This document shows positions 55,270 through 63,241 of a stretch of DNA of 64,000 bases, in pieces. Origin of the DNA: Actinomycetota bacterium (GTDB lineage Bacteria > Actinomycetota > Actinomycetes > Mycobacteriales > Micromonosporaceae). Every line of letters starts with the position of its first letter. The first letter of the stretch is position 1. Location of the stretch: positions 1 through 64,000 of the forward strand of contig VAWN01000046.1 of assembly GCA_005885555.1 (NCBI GenBank), read 5' to 3'. The notes under the pieces are model-generated. The model was given only the letters and a program-made list of their open reading frames with translations. It was not told the DNA's origin and did not search any database. The position numbers were made by a program, and so were the translations under genes.

Positions 55270-55965
55270 ATGGAGCAGCGACCGTTGCGGGCGGGGGTAC
55301 TGCGCCTGCTCGAAGCCGCGCGCAACGAGGAGTGGACGCTGGACCGGTCGCTCGGGGACGAGCGGGAATGCCCGGGACTGCGCGAGGCGGTGGCCCGCGC
55401 CAACGCCGGGCGGCGGGCCGCGGTCGAACTTCTCGCGCGGGTACGGGCGGGGGAGCGGGTGGACGAATGCGCCGCGCCGGCGGTCTCCGACGTGGGTACC
55501 TGGGAGCAGGTGCACACCGACGGACACCGCGCGCTGTCCGAGCTCGTCGCCGCGCTCGACGAGGCCGACGAGGACCTGCTGTCGGCCGAGCCGGGGATCG
55601 CCCGGGACCATCCGCAGTACATCTGGCGGCACGTCGTCAGCTCCGGTGCCCGCGGGCCGCTGGAGAGCTACTCGGCATGGCATCACGGCAAGGGCCGCGA
55701 GGTCGAGGCGATCGGGGTGCTCAGCCGGTGGTACGAGGCGGTTCGGGGCGCCTCGTTGCCCACCAAGGCGCTCTCCGACGCCAGCTACGACCTCGCCTGC
55801 GGGCTCGCCCGGGCGGGCCGGTTGGACGAGGCGATGCGGTACCTGCCGGATGCCTTCTCCTACAACGACCGCGCCGCGGTACCCGTGCTGAAAGCCTGGG
55901 CCCGCACGGACCGCGACCTGGCCGTCCTCGGCGACCGGCCGGATTTCCGCACCCTCGTCGGGTGA
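55270..55965 (+). CDS. DinB/ClbS-like four-helix protein with C-terminal TPR-like region
   Basis: 231 aa from ATG 55270 (AAGGAGG 5 nt upstream). The N-terminal 160 residues look like a DinB-type four-helix bundle (LRAGVLRLLEAARNEEWTLDRSL; WEQVHTDGHRALSELVAALDEADEDLL; YIWRHVVSSGARGPLESYSAWHHGKG). The C-terminal 60 residues resemble a TPR hairpin plus a conserved end (SDASYDLACGLARAGRLDEAMRYLPDAF...LAVLGDRPDFRTLVG). Its function is unknown; DinB relatives include thiol transferases and protective proteins. Probably repressed by the divergent TetR. Confidence 0.78.
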   Translation: MEQRPLRAGVLRLLEAARNEEWTLDRSLGDERECPGLREAVARANAGRRAAVELLARVRAGERVDECAAPAVSDVGTWEQVHTDGHRALSELVAALDEADEDLLSAEPGIARDHPQYIWRHVVSSGARGPLESYSAWHHGKGREVEAIGVLSRWYEAVRGASLPTKALSDASYDLACGLARAGRLDEAMRYLPDAFSYNDRAAVPVLKAWARTDRDLAVLGDRPDFRTLVG

Positions 55966-55972
55966 GTGACCG

Positions 55973-55995
55973 GGCCCGGGGGCAACCCCCGGGCC
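55973..55995. terminator. Bidirectional terminator hairpin
   Basis: Perfect 10-bp stem GGCCCGGGGG (55973-55982) with 55986-55995 and a CAA loop, between convergent genes. Confidence 0.65.
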
Positions 55996-56001
55996 GCGTC
56001 C

Positions 56002-56340
56002 TCACCTGCTCAGCTTGCTCTTCATCTTGCTGGCCACCCGCTTGGCGTCGCGCGTCTTGTTCCTGGCCTCCGTGCGGGCGCCGTTGGCGCGGCCCTTCAC
56101 GTCGCGCCAGACGCGTTCGGCGCGGTTCTTCGGCTTGTTGCGCGACTGGCGCCAGCGCAGCGTGCCGATGGCCGCGGCGGCCGCGACGAGACCGGCCAGG
56201 ATGCCGCCGCCCCAACGGATCGACTTACGGGTCGTCGTGTCCGTCCGCTCGGCCAGTTCGCTGACCGTCCCACCCAGGTCGGAGCGGGTGCGGGTGAGGT
56301 CGTCGCGCAGTTCGTCGACGGTCGCGTTCTTCTTGGTCAT
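56002..56340 (-). CDS. DUF3618 family membrane protein
   Basis: 112 aa. N-terminal helix MTKKNATVDELRDDLTRTRSDLGGTVSELAERTD is the DUF3618 signature. One transmembrane segment follows (GGGILAGLVAAAAAIGTLRW), then a very basic tail (RQSRNKPKNRAERVWRDVKGRANG...KMKSKLSR). In actinobacteria it usually accompanies a phage-holin-like protein, as here; the pair is thought to act at the envelope, but the function is not established. The start overlaps the upstream gene by 1 bp (TGATG); GAGGGGA precedes it. Confidence 0.88.
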   Translation of the reverse strand: MTKKNATVDELRDDLTRTRSDLGGTVSELAERTDTTTRKSIRWGGGILAGLVAAAAAIGTLRWRQSRNKPKNRAERVWRDVKGRANGARTEARNKTRDAKRVASKMKSKLSR

Positions 56341-56774
56341 CAGTGTCCCCTCTTCCTGACCGCTTCGGTCACGGTCTGTACGTCGGCCTTGACACTGTTC
56401 AAGGTCTGCTCGGGCGTGGCCGGCGAACCGCGGCGGATCTGGCCCCGGCCCAGCAGACCGAGTACCCCGGCCACGGCGAACAGCACGACGGCGACGATCA
56501 GCGCGGCCAGCCACGCGGGCAGCACGAGCGCGAGCAGCAGCACGGCGGTGGCGATGAGTACGCCGATTCCGTACATCGCCACCACGCCCGCGGTGCCGAA
56601 CAGGCCCGCGCCCACGCCGAAGCGGCGCGCCTTGACCGACATCTCCATGCGGGCGAACTGGAGCTCGTCGCGGACCAGCCGGGTGAGCTGGTCCCCGGCC
56701 AACCGGACCAGTTCCGCCGTCGTGGCTTCGGCCCGGTCCACGGTCTCGTGACTGGTGAGTTGCTGATCCGCCAT
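56340..56774 (-). CDS. Phage-holin-like (holin superfamily III) membrane protein
   Basis: 144 aa. The N-terminal amphipathic helix (ATTAELVRLAGDQLTRLVRDELQFARMEMSVKARRFG) is followed by two transmembrane helices (GAGLFGTAGVVAMYGIGVLIATAVLLLALVLP; WLAALIVAVVLFAVAGVLGLL) and a short soluble tail, the standard layout of the chromosomal actinobacterial holin-X family. It is not evidence of a prophage. ATG 56774 is preferred (GGAG 5 nt upstream) over GTG 56780. It is coupled to DUF3618. Confidence 0.88.
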   Translation of the reverse strand: MADQQLTSHETVDRAEATTAELVRLAGDQLTRLVRDELQFARMEMSVKARRFGVGAGLFGTAGVVAMYGIGVLIATAVLLLALVLPAWLAALIVAVVLFAVAGVLGLLGRGQIRRGSPATPEQTLNSVKADVQTVTEAVRKRGH

Positions 56775-56896
56775 CGTCACTCCGTTCGCTCATCCTTGCA
56801 ATGCCCAGGTGCGGCGTAAGTCAACCCTTGCGCCCATTCGTAGCGGACCGCGGGACTCGACGAGCGGTTTACCGGAACACAGTGCCGTAACGGCGC

Positions 56897-56924
56897 GGTG
56901 CCGGTCGACGTATCGACCGGCACC
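56897..56924 (-). terminator. Terminator hairpin after the DUF6131 gene
   Basis: Perfect 12-bp stem GGTGCCGGTCGA (56897-56908) with 56913-56924, CGTA loop, 30 nt past the minus-strand stop at 56954. Confidence 0.6.
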
Positions 56925-56953
56925 ACGCCGCCTGGTGAGCTGATCCGGCCCGG

Positions 56954-57109
56954 CTACCAGTAGTGGCGCCGGCCGGCGACCGGGCGGCCGATCGAGCCGA
57001 GCAGGAACAGGATCGCTCCGACCACGAGCAGGATGATGCCGATCGTGGTGAGGATCGAGATGTGTAGGAGCAGCCCCAGGATGAGCAGGATGACGCCCAG
57101 GATGATCAT
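56954..57109 (-). CDS. DUF6131 small membrane protein (51 aa)
   Basis: MIILGVILLILGLLLHISILTTIGIILLVVGAILFLLGSIGRPVAGRRHYW: two short hydrophobic helices and a basic aromatic tail, matching the tiny actinobacterial DUF6131 family. Function unknown. GGAG lies 7 nt before ATG 57109. It sits with the DUF3618/holin pair in a group of small envelope proteins. Confidence 0.8.
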   Translation of the reverse strand: MIILGVILLILGLLLHISILTTIGIILLVVGAILFLLGSIGRPVAGRRHYW

Positions 57110-57264
57110 GTTGTGCTCCGAATTCTTGTCACCGGGATTGCGGATAGCCAGCGAGTACCCCGATCGACGTACCACTAATCCTGAATGCGCCCCTGCCCCG
57201 GTAACCGCTCTCCGGCACGCGCCGGTGTCTGGCCTGGTCGGACGGGACAATCTATCGAAGCTTA

Positions 57265-57294
57265 TTGACAAGCGGGTTGTCGCCGGGTTATCAA
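57265..57294 (+). promoter_or_regulatory. Promoter of the GH64 gene
   Basis: Consensus -35 TTGACA (57265-57270), 18-nt spacer, -10 TATCAA (57289-57294). It has the best -35 match noticed in the window. Confidence 0.6.
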
Positions 57295-57304
57295 TCTAGG
57301 TCAG

Positions 57305-57314
57305 AGAGCGCTCT
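57305..57314. promoter_or_regulatory. LacI/CebR-type operator
   Basis: AGAGCGCTCT perfect palindrome just downstream of the GH64 promoter. It resembles the GAGCGCTC cores bound by LacI-family sugar repressors such as CebR in actinomycetes. No lacI-type gene is in the window. Confidence 0.6.
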
Positions 57315-57343
57315 AACACACGGCCCCGGCCCGGGAGGCTGCC

Positions 57344-58810
57344 ATGATCATTCGCCTACGGCCGCTCCTCGCCGTACTCGCCGCCGCCGTTGTGACGGGA
57401 GGCGGTCTGGTCACCGCGGTCGTCGCGGACGCGGCCGCCGCCGACTACACCCAGGGCGTGACGTCGCTCAATGCGACGCAGGCGCGGATCTGGTTCAAGC
57501 CGACGACCCCGTCCGCGCTCGTCGACGTGCACTACCTGATCGCCGGGATCCCGCAGCAGAACTTCCGGATGGCCAAAAACGGGGGTACCTGGCAGCGGAC
57601 GGTGAGCAACCTGGCCGCCGGTACCGTGATCACGTACTGGTTCACCTACGAGAAGGGCGGGCCGCTGTTCGACACCCCGAACTTCACCTACATCCACGGC
57701 GGTGGCGGTGGCGGTGGCGGAGGAGGCAGCGGTACCTTCCCGATGACGTTCGCCAACAACACCCACGGCACCTGGTCGAACAGCCGGATCTTCATCACCA
57801 TCCTCGGCCAGGCGGTACCGGGCCAGTGGAGCTACCTGAAGTCCAACGGCACCTGGACGCACATCAACTTCGCCGACACCGACGCGCCCGGCCACCTGAC
57901 CAAGAACGGCAGGAACTACCCGAACATGGCGTTCACGGTGGCGCAGGCGTCGACGGTACCGATCCCGACCAGTACCCTCGGCGGCCGCGTCTACATCTCC
58001 GTCGGCTCGCCGGTGTTCATCCCGGTGTCCCCGGACAACGATCCGAACCTGGACGTGTTCTTCGACTGGTACGAGTGCACCTACGTCTTCGGGCAGGTCG
58101 CGTTCGGCGGCAACACCACCCAGGTCGACGAGTTCGGGCTGCCGATCACCGCGCACCTGCAGCAGGCGGCCAGCGGGTACGACCGCACGGCCGGCATCAC
58201 GCAGACCCGGGCGCAGGTCCTGTCCGGGTACCAGGCCGCGGTCGGCGCGGCGTTCAAGGGCCTGGCCAACCAGTTCCGCATCCTCGCGCCGCGCACTTCC
58301 GCCGCGTTCAAGCCGGGCGGCGCCCAGGCCAACTTCCTGCAGCCGCACATCGACCAGGTGTGGAGCTTCTACGCCACGCACCAGTGGACGGAGAACGACC
58401 ACGGCGTCATCTACAGCGGGAAGGTGTCGGGCAACGTGCTGAGCGGTACCCGGACCAACGACGGCGCCCCGTTCAGCATCCGCAAGCCCACCACCACCGA
58501 GGTGTTCGAGTGCTCCGGTGCCCTGGCGCTGGGCAACGACCAGGGCGGCAACGACCTGATCCGGGCGGTCGGCCGGGACTTCTGCGCGGCGTTGCACCGT
58601 GGCGTGGCGCTGAACACCGCCGACTGGTTCACCCCGTCGAGGTACTACCAGAGCAACCCGAAGGACGACTACGCCGCGTACTTCCACTCGGTCAGTCTCA
58701 ACAACCGGTCGTACGCCTTCGCCTACGACGACGTCAACGACCAGAGTTCGGTGCAGATCCTGGGCAACGCCAACCCGCCGGACCACCTGACGCTGGGGAT
58801 CGGGTGGTAG
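57344..58810 (+). CDS. Secreted beta-1,3-glucanase: CBM56 + GH64
   Basis: 488 aa, extracellular. Signal peptide MIIRLRPLLAVLAAAVVTGGGLVTAVVADAAAA. Residues 35-120 are a CBM56 beta-glucan-binding module (YTQGVTSLNATQARIWFKPTTPSALVDVHYL...YWFTYEKGGPLFDTPNFTY). A pure Gly/Ser linker (GGGGGGGGGGSG) leads to the GH64 catalytic domain: VFFDWYECTYVFGQVAFGGNTTQVDEFGLP contains the catalytic Glu and Asp. C-terminal YAFAYDDVNDQSSVQILGNANPPDHLTLGIGW is typical. It degrades fungal beta-1,3-glucan. GGGAGG precedes the ATG. A LacI-type operator upstream suggests sugar control. Confidence 0.95.
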   Translation: MIIRLRPLLAVLAAAVVTGGGLVTAVVADAAAADYTQGVTSLNATQARIWFKPTTPSALVDVHYLIAGIPQQNFRMAKNGGTWQRTVSNLAAGTVITYWFTYEKGGPLFDTPNFTYIHGGGGGGGGGGSGTFPMTFANNTHGTWSNSRIFITILGQAVPGQWSYLKSNGTWTHINFADTDAPGHLTKNGRNYPNMAFTVAQASTVPIPTSTLGGRVYISVGSPVFIPVSPDNDPNLDVFFDWYECTYVFGQVAFGGNTTQVDEFGLPITAHLQQAASGYDRTAGITQTRAQVLSGYQAAVGAAFKGLANQFRILAPRTSAAFKPGGAQANFLQPHIDQVWSFYATHQWTENDHGVIYSGKVSGNVLSGTRTNDGAPFSIRKPTTTEVFECSGALALGNDQGGNDLIRAVGRDFCAALHRGVALNTADWFTPSRYYQSNPKDDYAAYFHSVSLNNRSYAFAYDDVNDQSSVQILGNANPPDHLTLGIGW

Positions 58811-58816
58811 CTGGCG

Positions 58817-58852
58817 GCGCGACCGGACGGGCGCGGGCCCGTCCGGTCGCGC
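58817..58852. terminator. Bidirectional terminator hairpin
   Basis: Perfect 15-bp stem (58817-58831 with 58838-58852), 6-nt loop, between the convergent GH64 and zinc-ribbon genes. Confidence 0.8.
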
Positions 58853-58859
58853 GCCCCGG

Positions 58860-59885
58860 TCAGACCGTGTTCTCCGAGCGGGCCGGCAGGCCGTAGGCCT
58901 GCGCGACCGGGTTCCACAGCGAGACGAACTGCTGCTTGGCGGTGGTCGCCGAACCCGACGCGGCCTGCGCGCCGGTGTAGTTGGCGTCATGCGGGGCGTG
59001 GCCGCTGCAGCCGTTCTGCGCGACGCCCTGCGCCCAGGCGGTGTACTTCTGGTCGGCCTGCCAGGAACTGGTCAGTGCCGCGACCAGCGCCGCCTGTACC
59101 TGCTTGCCGTTGCTGAGCTGGTCGACGGCCAGTTGCTGGCCCTGGGTGACCTGGTTCTGCCGTTCCGCGGTGACCTGCTGCAGGGTGGTGATCGCACCGT
59201 TGACGTTGTTGCAGGCGTCCACCGCGGTCAGCGCGGGACCGAGCTTCTGCCGGCTGGCGCTGCTCGCGTTGAGCAACTGGTCGATGGTCTGCGCCTCGGT
59301 CTTGCCGTCGGCGCCGGCCGCGCTGGACGCCGGTGCGCTGCTGGGATGCGTGGTGCCGCCGGCGACCGGCAGGTGCTTGCTCCCGGCCAGCTTCCAGATC
59401 GCCACGCCCGCGCCGGCCAGCAGGACCAGCACCGCGATCAGGACCACCAGCCACATCATCGAGCGGCCCGGCCGCTCGGGTGGCGGTCCGGGTTCGAGGA
59501 CCTGGTAACTGCCGCCCCAACCCTGGTCCTGGGGCGGCATTGCGCCGGACGGTGTGGCGCCGTACGGCGGCTGCGGCTCGAAGCCCTGCTGCGGCACGTA
59601 GGACTGCGGCTGGCCGTATCCCGGCGGCTGGTCGTATCCGGGCGGCTGCGCGTATCCCGGCGCATAGCCCGGCTGCTGTCCGTAGCCCGGCTGCTGCCCG
59701 TACGTCGGCTGCTGTCCGTACTCGGGTGGCCCGTAGCCCTGGTGGTACTCCTGGCCGGTCCAGCCCTGCGGCGACCCGCCGGAGTACGGCGACGAGGGCG
59801 CCGCCGGCATGTGCAGCGCGGCACGGCAGTAGGGGCAGTAGGCGTTGGCCGGGTCGGCGTCCTGGCCGCAGGTGGGACAGCGCAT
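58860..59885 (-). CDS. Zinc-ribbon, Tyr/Gln/Pro-rich, single-pass membrane protein
   Basis: 341 aa. The N-terminus is a zinc ribbon (MRCPTCGQDADPANAYCPYCRAAL, two C-x2-C pairs). A 110-residue low-complexity cytoplasmic region follows, with tandem GYGQQP/GYGQP-like repeats (YGQQPTYGQQPGYGQQPGYAPGYAQPP). Then one transmembrane helix (MMWLVVLIAVLVLLAGAGVAIWKLAG) and an extracytoplasmic helical domain of about 150 residues with two Cys (ALTAVDACNNVNGAI; GVAQNGCSGHAP). The topology is common in actinobacterial envelope proteins; no function is known. It converges on GH64. Confidence 0.8.
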   Translation of the reverse strand: MRCPTCGQDADPANAYCPYCRAALHMPAAPSSPYSGGSPQGWTGQEYHQGYGPPEYGQQPTYGQQPGYGQQPGYAPGYAQPPGYDQPPGYGQPQSYVPQQGFEPQPPYGATPSGAMPPQDQGWGGSYQVLEPGPPPERPGRSMMWLVVLIAVLVLLAGAGVAIWKLAGSKHLPVAGGTTHPSSAPASSAAGADGKTEAQTIDQLLNASSASRQKLGPALTAVDACNNVNGAITTLQQVTAERQNQVTQGQQLAVDQLSNGKQVQAALVAALTSSWQADQKYTAWAQGVAQNGCSGHAPHDANYTGAQAASGSATTAKQQFVSLWNPVAQAYGLPARSENTV

Positions 59886-59950
59886 CGGCTCTCGATCGGG
59901 GTCAGTGGGCTACGAGCGCTCTCATGCTACCGGTACCGGGAAAGCCGGCC

Positions 59951-59956
59951 TACGGT
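59951..59956 (+). promoter_or_regulatory. Leaderless -10 box of the flavin amine oxidase gene
   Basis: TACGGT, 6 nt before ATG 59963. About 30 nt upstream lies GAGCGCTC (59914-59921), similar to the GH64 operator core. Confidence 0.6.
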
Positions 59957-59962
59957 CGACGG

Positions 59963-61048
59963 ATGGACGTCGAGGTGGCGGTGGTGGGTGCCGGGCTGAT
60001 GGGGGCGGCGACCGGGTACGCGCTGGGCCGCCGGGGTACCCGCACGGCGCTGTTCGAGGCGCGGGCACCCGGCCACCGGGCCGGCAGCTCGCACGGCAGC
60101 GCGCGGATCTTCCGCCGGGTCTATCCCGATCCGCTGTATGTGGAGCTCGCCGGGCGGGCGCGGGTACTGTGGCAGGCTCTGGAGGACGCGGCCGGCGAGA
60201 CGCTGATCACCCCGACCGGCGGGATCGACCACGGCGCGGACCGCGATCCGGTGCGGCTGGCCGCGATCCTGCGCGCCGCGGGCGTGCGGGCCGAGGTGCT
60301 CACCGCGCAGGACGCCGGCTCCCGCTGGCCCGGCTTCGTGTTCGACGGCCCGGTGCTGTTCCACCCGGAGGCCGGGGTGCTCGACCCGGACCGGGCGATC
60401 GCCGCGATGCTGCGGCTGGCCGGCATCCGGTGGTACCCGGACACCGCGGTCCTCGCCGTCGAACCCGATGCCGACGGGGTGCTGCTGCGGCTGCCCGACC
60501 GCACCGTGCGCGCCGGTACCGCGGTCATCGCCGCCGGCGCCTGGCTGCCGCGGTTGCTCGACGGTGTCGTCGACCTGCCCCGGCTGACCGTCACCGAGCA
60601 ACGGGTGTTCCACTTCCCGCGGCGCGACCCGGCGGCGCGGTGGCCGACGTTCATGCACGACGAAGGGAAGACGATGATGTACGGCCTGCCGGCCGGGCGG
60701 GACGGCGGGCCGGACGGTGCGGTGAAGGTGGGCGCGCACTTCGTCGGTCCGCAGGTGAGCGCCGACACCCGGACCGGCGTCGTGGACGAGGAGACCCGGC
60801 AGCTCGTCACCGGGTATGTGCGCGAGTGGCTGCCCGGCCTGGAACCGGTGCCGCACAACGAAACCACCTGCCTGTACACCGCCACGGACACCGAGGACTT
60901 CATCCTCGACCGGGTCGGTCCGCTGGTGGTCTGCTCGACGTGCTCCGGACACGGTGCCAAGTTCGCGCCGCTGATCGGGGAGCTGGCCGCGGATCTGTGC
61001 GCGGGCCAGGCGGACCGGGTACCGTCCCGGTTCCGCCTGGCCCGCTGA
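59963..61048 (+). CDS. FAD-dependent amine oxidase (sarcosine oxidase/N-methyltryptophan oxidase family)
   Basis: 361 aa. FAD-binding VAVVGAGLMGAATGYALGRRG at the N-terminus, AGSSHGSARIFRRVYPDPLYVEL typical of monomeric sarcosine oxidase, and ETTCLYTATDTEDFILD, where the Cys corresponds to the residue that holds FAD covalently. The C-terminal VVCSTCSGHGAKFAPLIGELAADL is the second flavin-contact motif. It oxidises N-methyl or secondary amino acids, releasing H2O2. The ATG start is fixed by TACGGT 6 nt upstream. Confidence 0.93.
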   Translation: MDVEVAVVGAGLMGAATGYALGRRGTRTALFEARAPGHRAGSSHGSARIFRRVYPDPLYVELAGRARVLWQALEDAAGETLITPTGGIDHGADRDPVRLAAILRAAGVRAEVLTAQDAGSRWPGFVFDGPVLFHPEAGVLDPDRAIAAMLRLAGIRWYPDTAVLAVEPDADGVLLRLPDRTVRAGTAVIAAGAWLPRLLDGVVDLPRLTVTEQRVFHFPRRDPAARWPTFMHDEGKTMMYGLPAGRDGGPDGAVKVGAHFVGPQVSADTRTGVVDEETRQLVTGYVREWLPGLEPVPHNETTCLYTATDTEDFILDRVGPLVVCSTCSGHGAKFAPLIGELAADLCAGQADRVPSRFRLAR

Positions 61049-61058
61049 GTCGGCCCGG

Positions 61059-63036
61059 TCAGTGCACCGGCGGCAGCGGTGCCTGCTTCCAGTTCAGCAG
61101 CCCCTTGAACGAGGATTCCAGCCCGGCGTTGTTCACGATGCTCGCCGGTACCTGGCTGCCGCTGGTGATCGCGGTGTTGTTCTTCAGCGTCACGCCGTTG
61201 CCGGCGCTGGTGGCGCCGTTCTGCCAGAAGTTGTTCTCCACGTCGGTCGGGTCATTGGTGGTCGTCGCGCCCGGCATGAAGTCGTGATGGGTGCTGCCCC
61301 AGGCGTTCGCCGCGCCGGTCGAGTAGATGCCGTTGCCGAGGATCGACTCGAACGTGCACCCGTTGTCGGTGTAGACGACATGGCCCTTGCCGGTCTGGTT
61401 GTGGATCAGGTTTCCGCTCACCTTCTCGCCGTTGGCGAGCGACGTACCGGTCAGGCCCTGGGTGTAGATCGCGCCGCCGTCGTTGAGCAGCGACATGTGG
61501 TTGAAGATGAGGTTGTTGGAGATTGAGTTGTCGTGGGTGAAGTTCGGCCGCGGCTTCTGCTTCTCCTTGTCCGGCCAGCCGCCCCAGCCGATGGAGATGG
61601 CGGTGTACGGCGTGTGGTCGATCTGGTTGTGCGTCATCTTGGTCTTCGCCGCGTACCCGACGTCGATGCCGATGCCGCCGTGGTACTCGACCGGGGTGTT
61701 TGAGTGTCTGCGCGGCACCGGTCGCGGTCGGCATGTCCACGTTGCCGAGCTGGATGCCGCTACCGGAGATGTCGGTGAAGACGTTGCCTTTGACGAGCGC
61801 GTTCTGGGTACCGTCGCCCAGGCCCAGCCCGGCGGCGCCGAGATGCACGAAGGCGTCGTTGGTGAATTGCACGTTCTGGTCGGAGGTCAGCGACACGTTG
61901 GCCGGTGCCTGGGTCCACGCCGCGTACGGGCAGGTACCCTTCTGCGTCGCCGGTGCCACGTCACACAACGCCTGCCGCGCCGCGCCGTCGGACCCGGTCA
62001 CCTGGTAGTTGGCCTGGATCTCGGAGAAACCGGTGCCGGTGTCGGGGCCCAGCCAGGTGGCGTACGAGAACTGGATCCCGTTGAACACCACATGGTTGAC
62101 TCCGCTACCGGTCACCAGCTTCTCCAGTACCGGCGCTTCCACATCGGCGGTGGCCATGTTCTCCCCGGAGCGCGGTACGTAGTACACCTTGCTGCTGCCC
62201 TGATCGAGGAACCACTGTCCGGGGGTGCCCGCCGACAGGAACTGGAAGGCGTTCTCCACCTGGGTCGGCTGTTCGGTGATGCTCGCCCGGCCGACGAGGT
62301 TGTATGCGCGGCCGTCGGCGAAGCAACAGGCGCGGGTGGTGGAGTTGCTCCAGCACGGCTGGGCCATGGTGACCTTGCCGCCGGAGATCGACGCGACCGG
62401 GCAGCGCGGTTCGGTCCAGGCGCCGAGGCCGCCGCGGTAGACGAACTCCAGTTGCGGCTTGGCGCCGCTCGGGTTGCGCCAGCCGGCCATCGTGGTGCCG
62501 CCGCCGGAGTAGCCGGTCGAGTTCTGCCCGCTCAGGCTGTTCGGCAACGCACCGTGCGCGCGGTCGGCGCGGGTGCCGTTGACGTAGAGCTGCCGGGTCG
62601 CGAGGCCGCTCGGTGCCTGCGCGACGAAGATGGGACTGCCGGTCGACATCCGGGTCCAGCCGGTCAGTTGCACCGAACCGGCGAAGACCGGGCGCGCGCC
62701 GTTGTCCGCGGTCCAGACGATGTTGTGTCCGTTGGTACCCGAGTCCGCCGACGACAGCGTCAGCGGGCTGGTGAGCCGGTAGAACCCGTCGGCCAGGACC
62801 ACGGTGACGTCTGCGCTCATGTTGTCGTTGAGCGCCCGGACGAGCTGCTGCGCGCGCTGGACGGTCTTCACCGGCGCGCTCTGGGTACCGGGATTGCTGT
62901 CCTTTCCGGACGGCGACACGAACACGTTGCCCGGGATGCTGGCCGCCCGCGCGGTCGCGGCGACTATCCCGCCGGTGGCCGCCGCGGCGACGACCAGCAC
63001 TGCCGCGGTTGCGGACAGCAGGAGCTTGCGCGGCAT
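61059..63036 (-). pseudogene. Secreted right-handed beta-helix protein (DUF1565-like), frameshifted
   Basis: Two overlapping frames make one protein of about 658 residues. The first frame starts at ATG 63036 (AAGGGGA 6 nt upstream) with a signal peptide ([31 protein letters not shown]) and [33 protein letters not shown] (DUF1565). Beta-helix text continues to MPTATGAAQTLKH and then turns to Arg/His-rich nonsense. The proper sequence resumes in another frame, TPVEYHGGIGIDVGYAAKTKMTHNQIDHTPYTAISIGWGG, and runs to the stop at 61059. The switch lies at about 61693-61704, in CTCAAACACCCC (minus strand), where a 2-nt loss (or 1-nt gain) explains it. It is probably a polysaccharide-active or surface beta-helix. 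Either a real mutation or a sequencing indel. Confidence 0.82.
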
Positions 63037-63241
63037 GACCGTTCCCCTTCGAGTGAAAGCGCAGCGACAAATGTCAATACGCGTTGCGGGAACGGTATTC
63101 GGCCGATACATCGGATGTCAAGGCGATCGCGCCGGTGTTACTGCGCGACGAAGCGCGACGTCGGGGGGAAACGTCCCACCTATCGCCGGATCCGGAACGG
63201 CGGCCAGCGCGCGGGGGACGCGCGCGGGGGACGATGGGGGC

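Noticed and set aside
56340-56774. Holin-like gene as evidence of a prophage
   Set aside because: This is the chromosomal actinobacterial holin-like family paired with DUF3618; no other phage gene is nearby.
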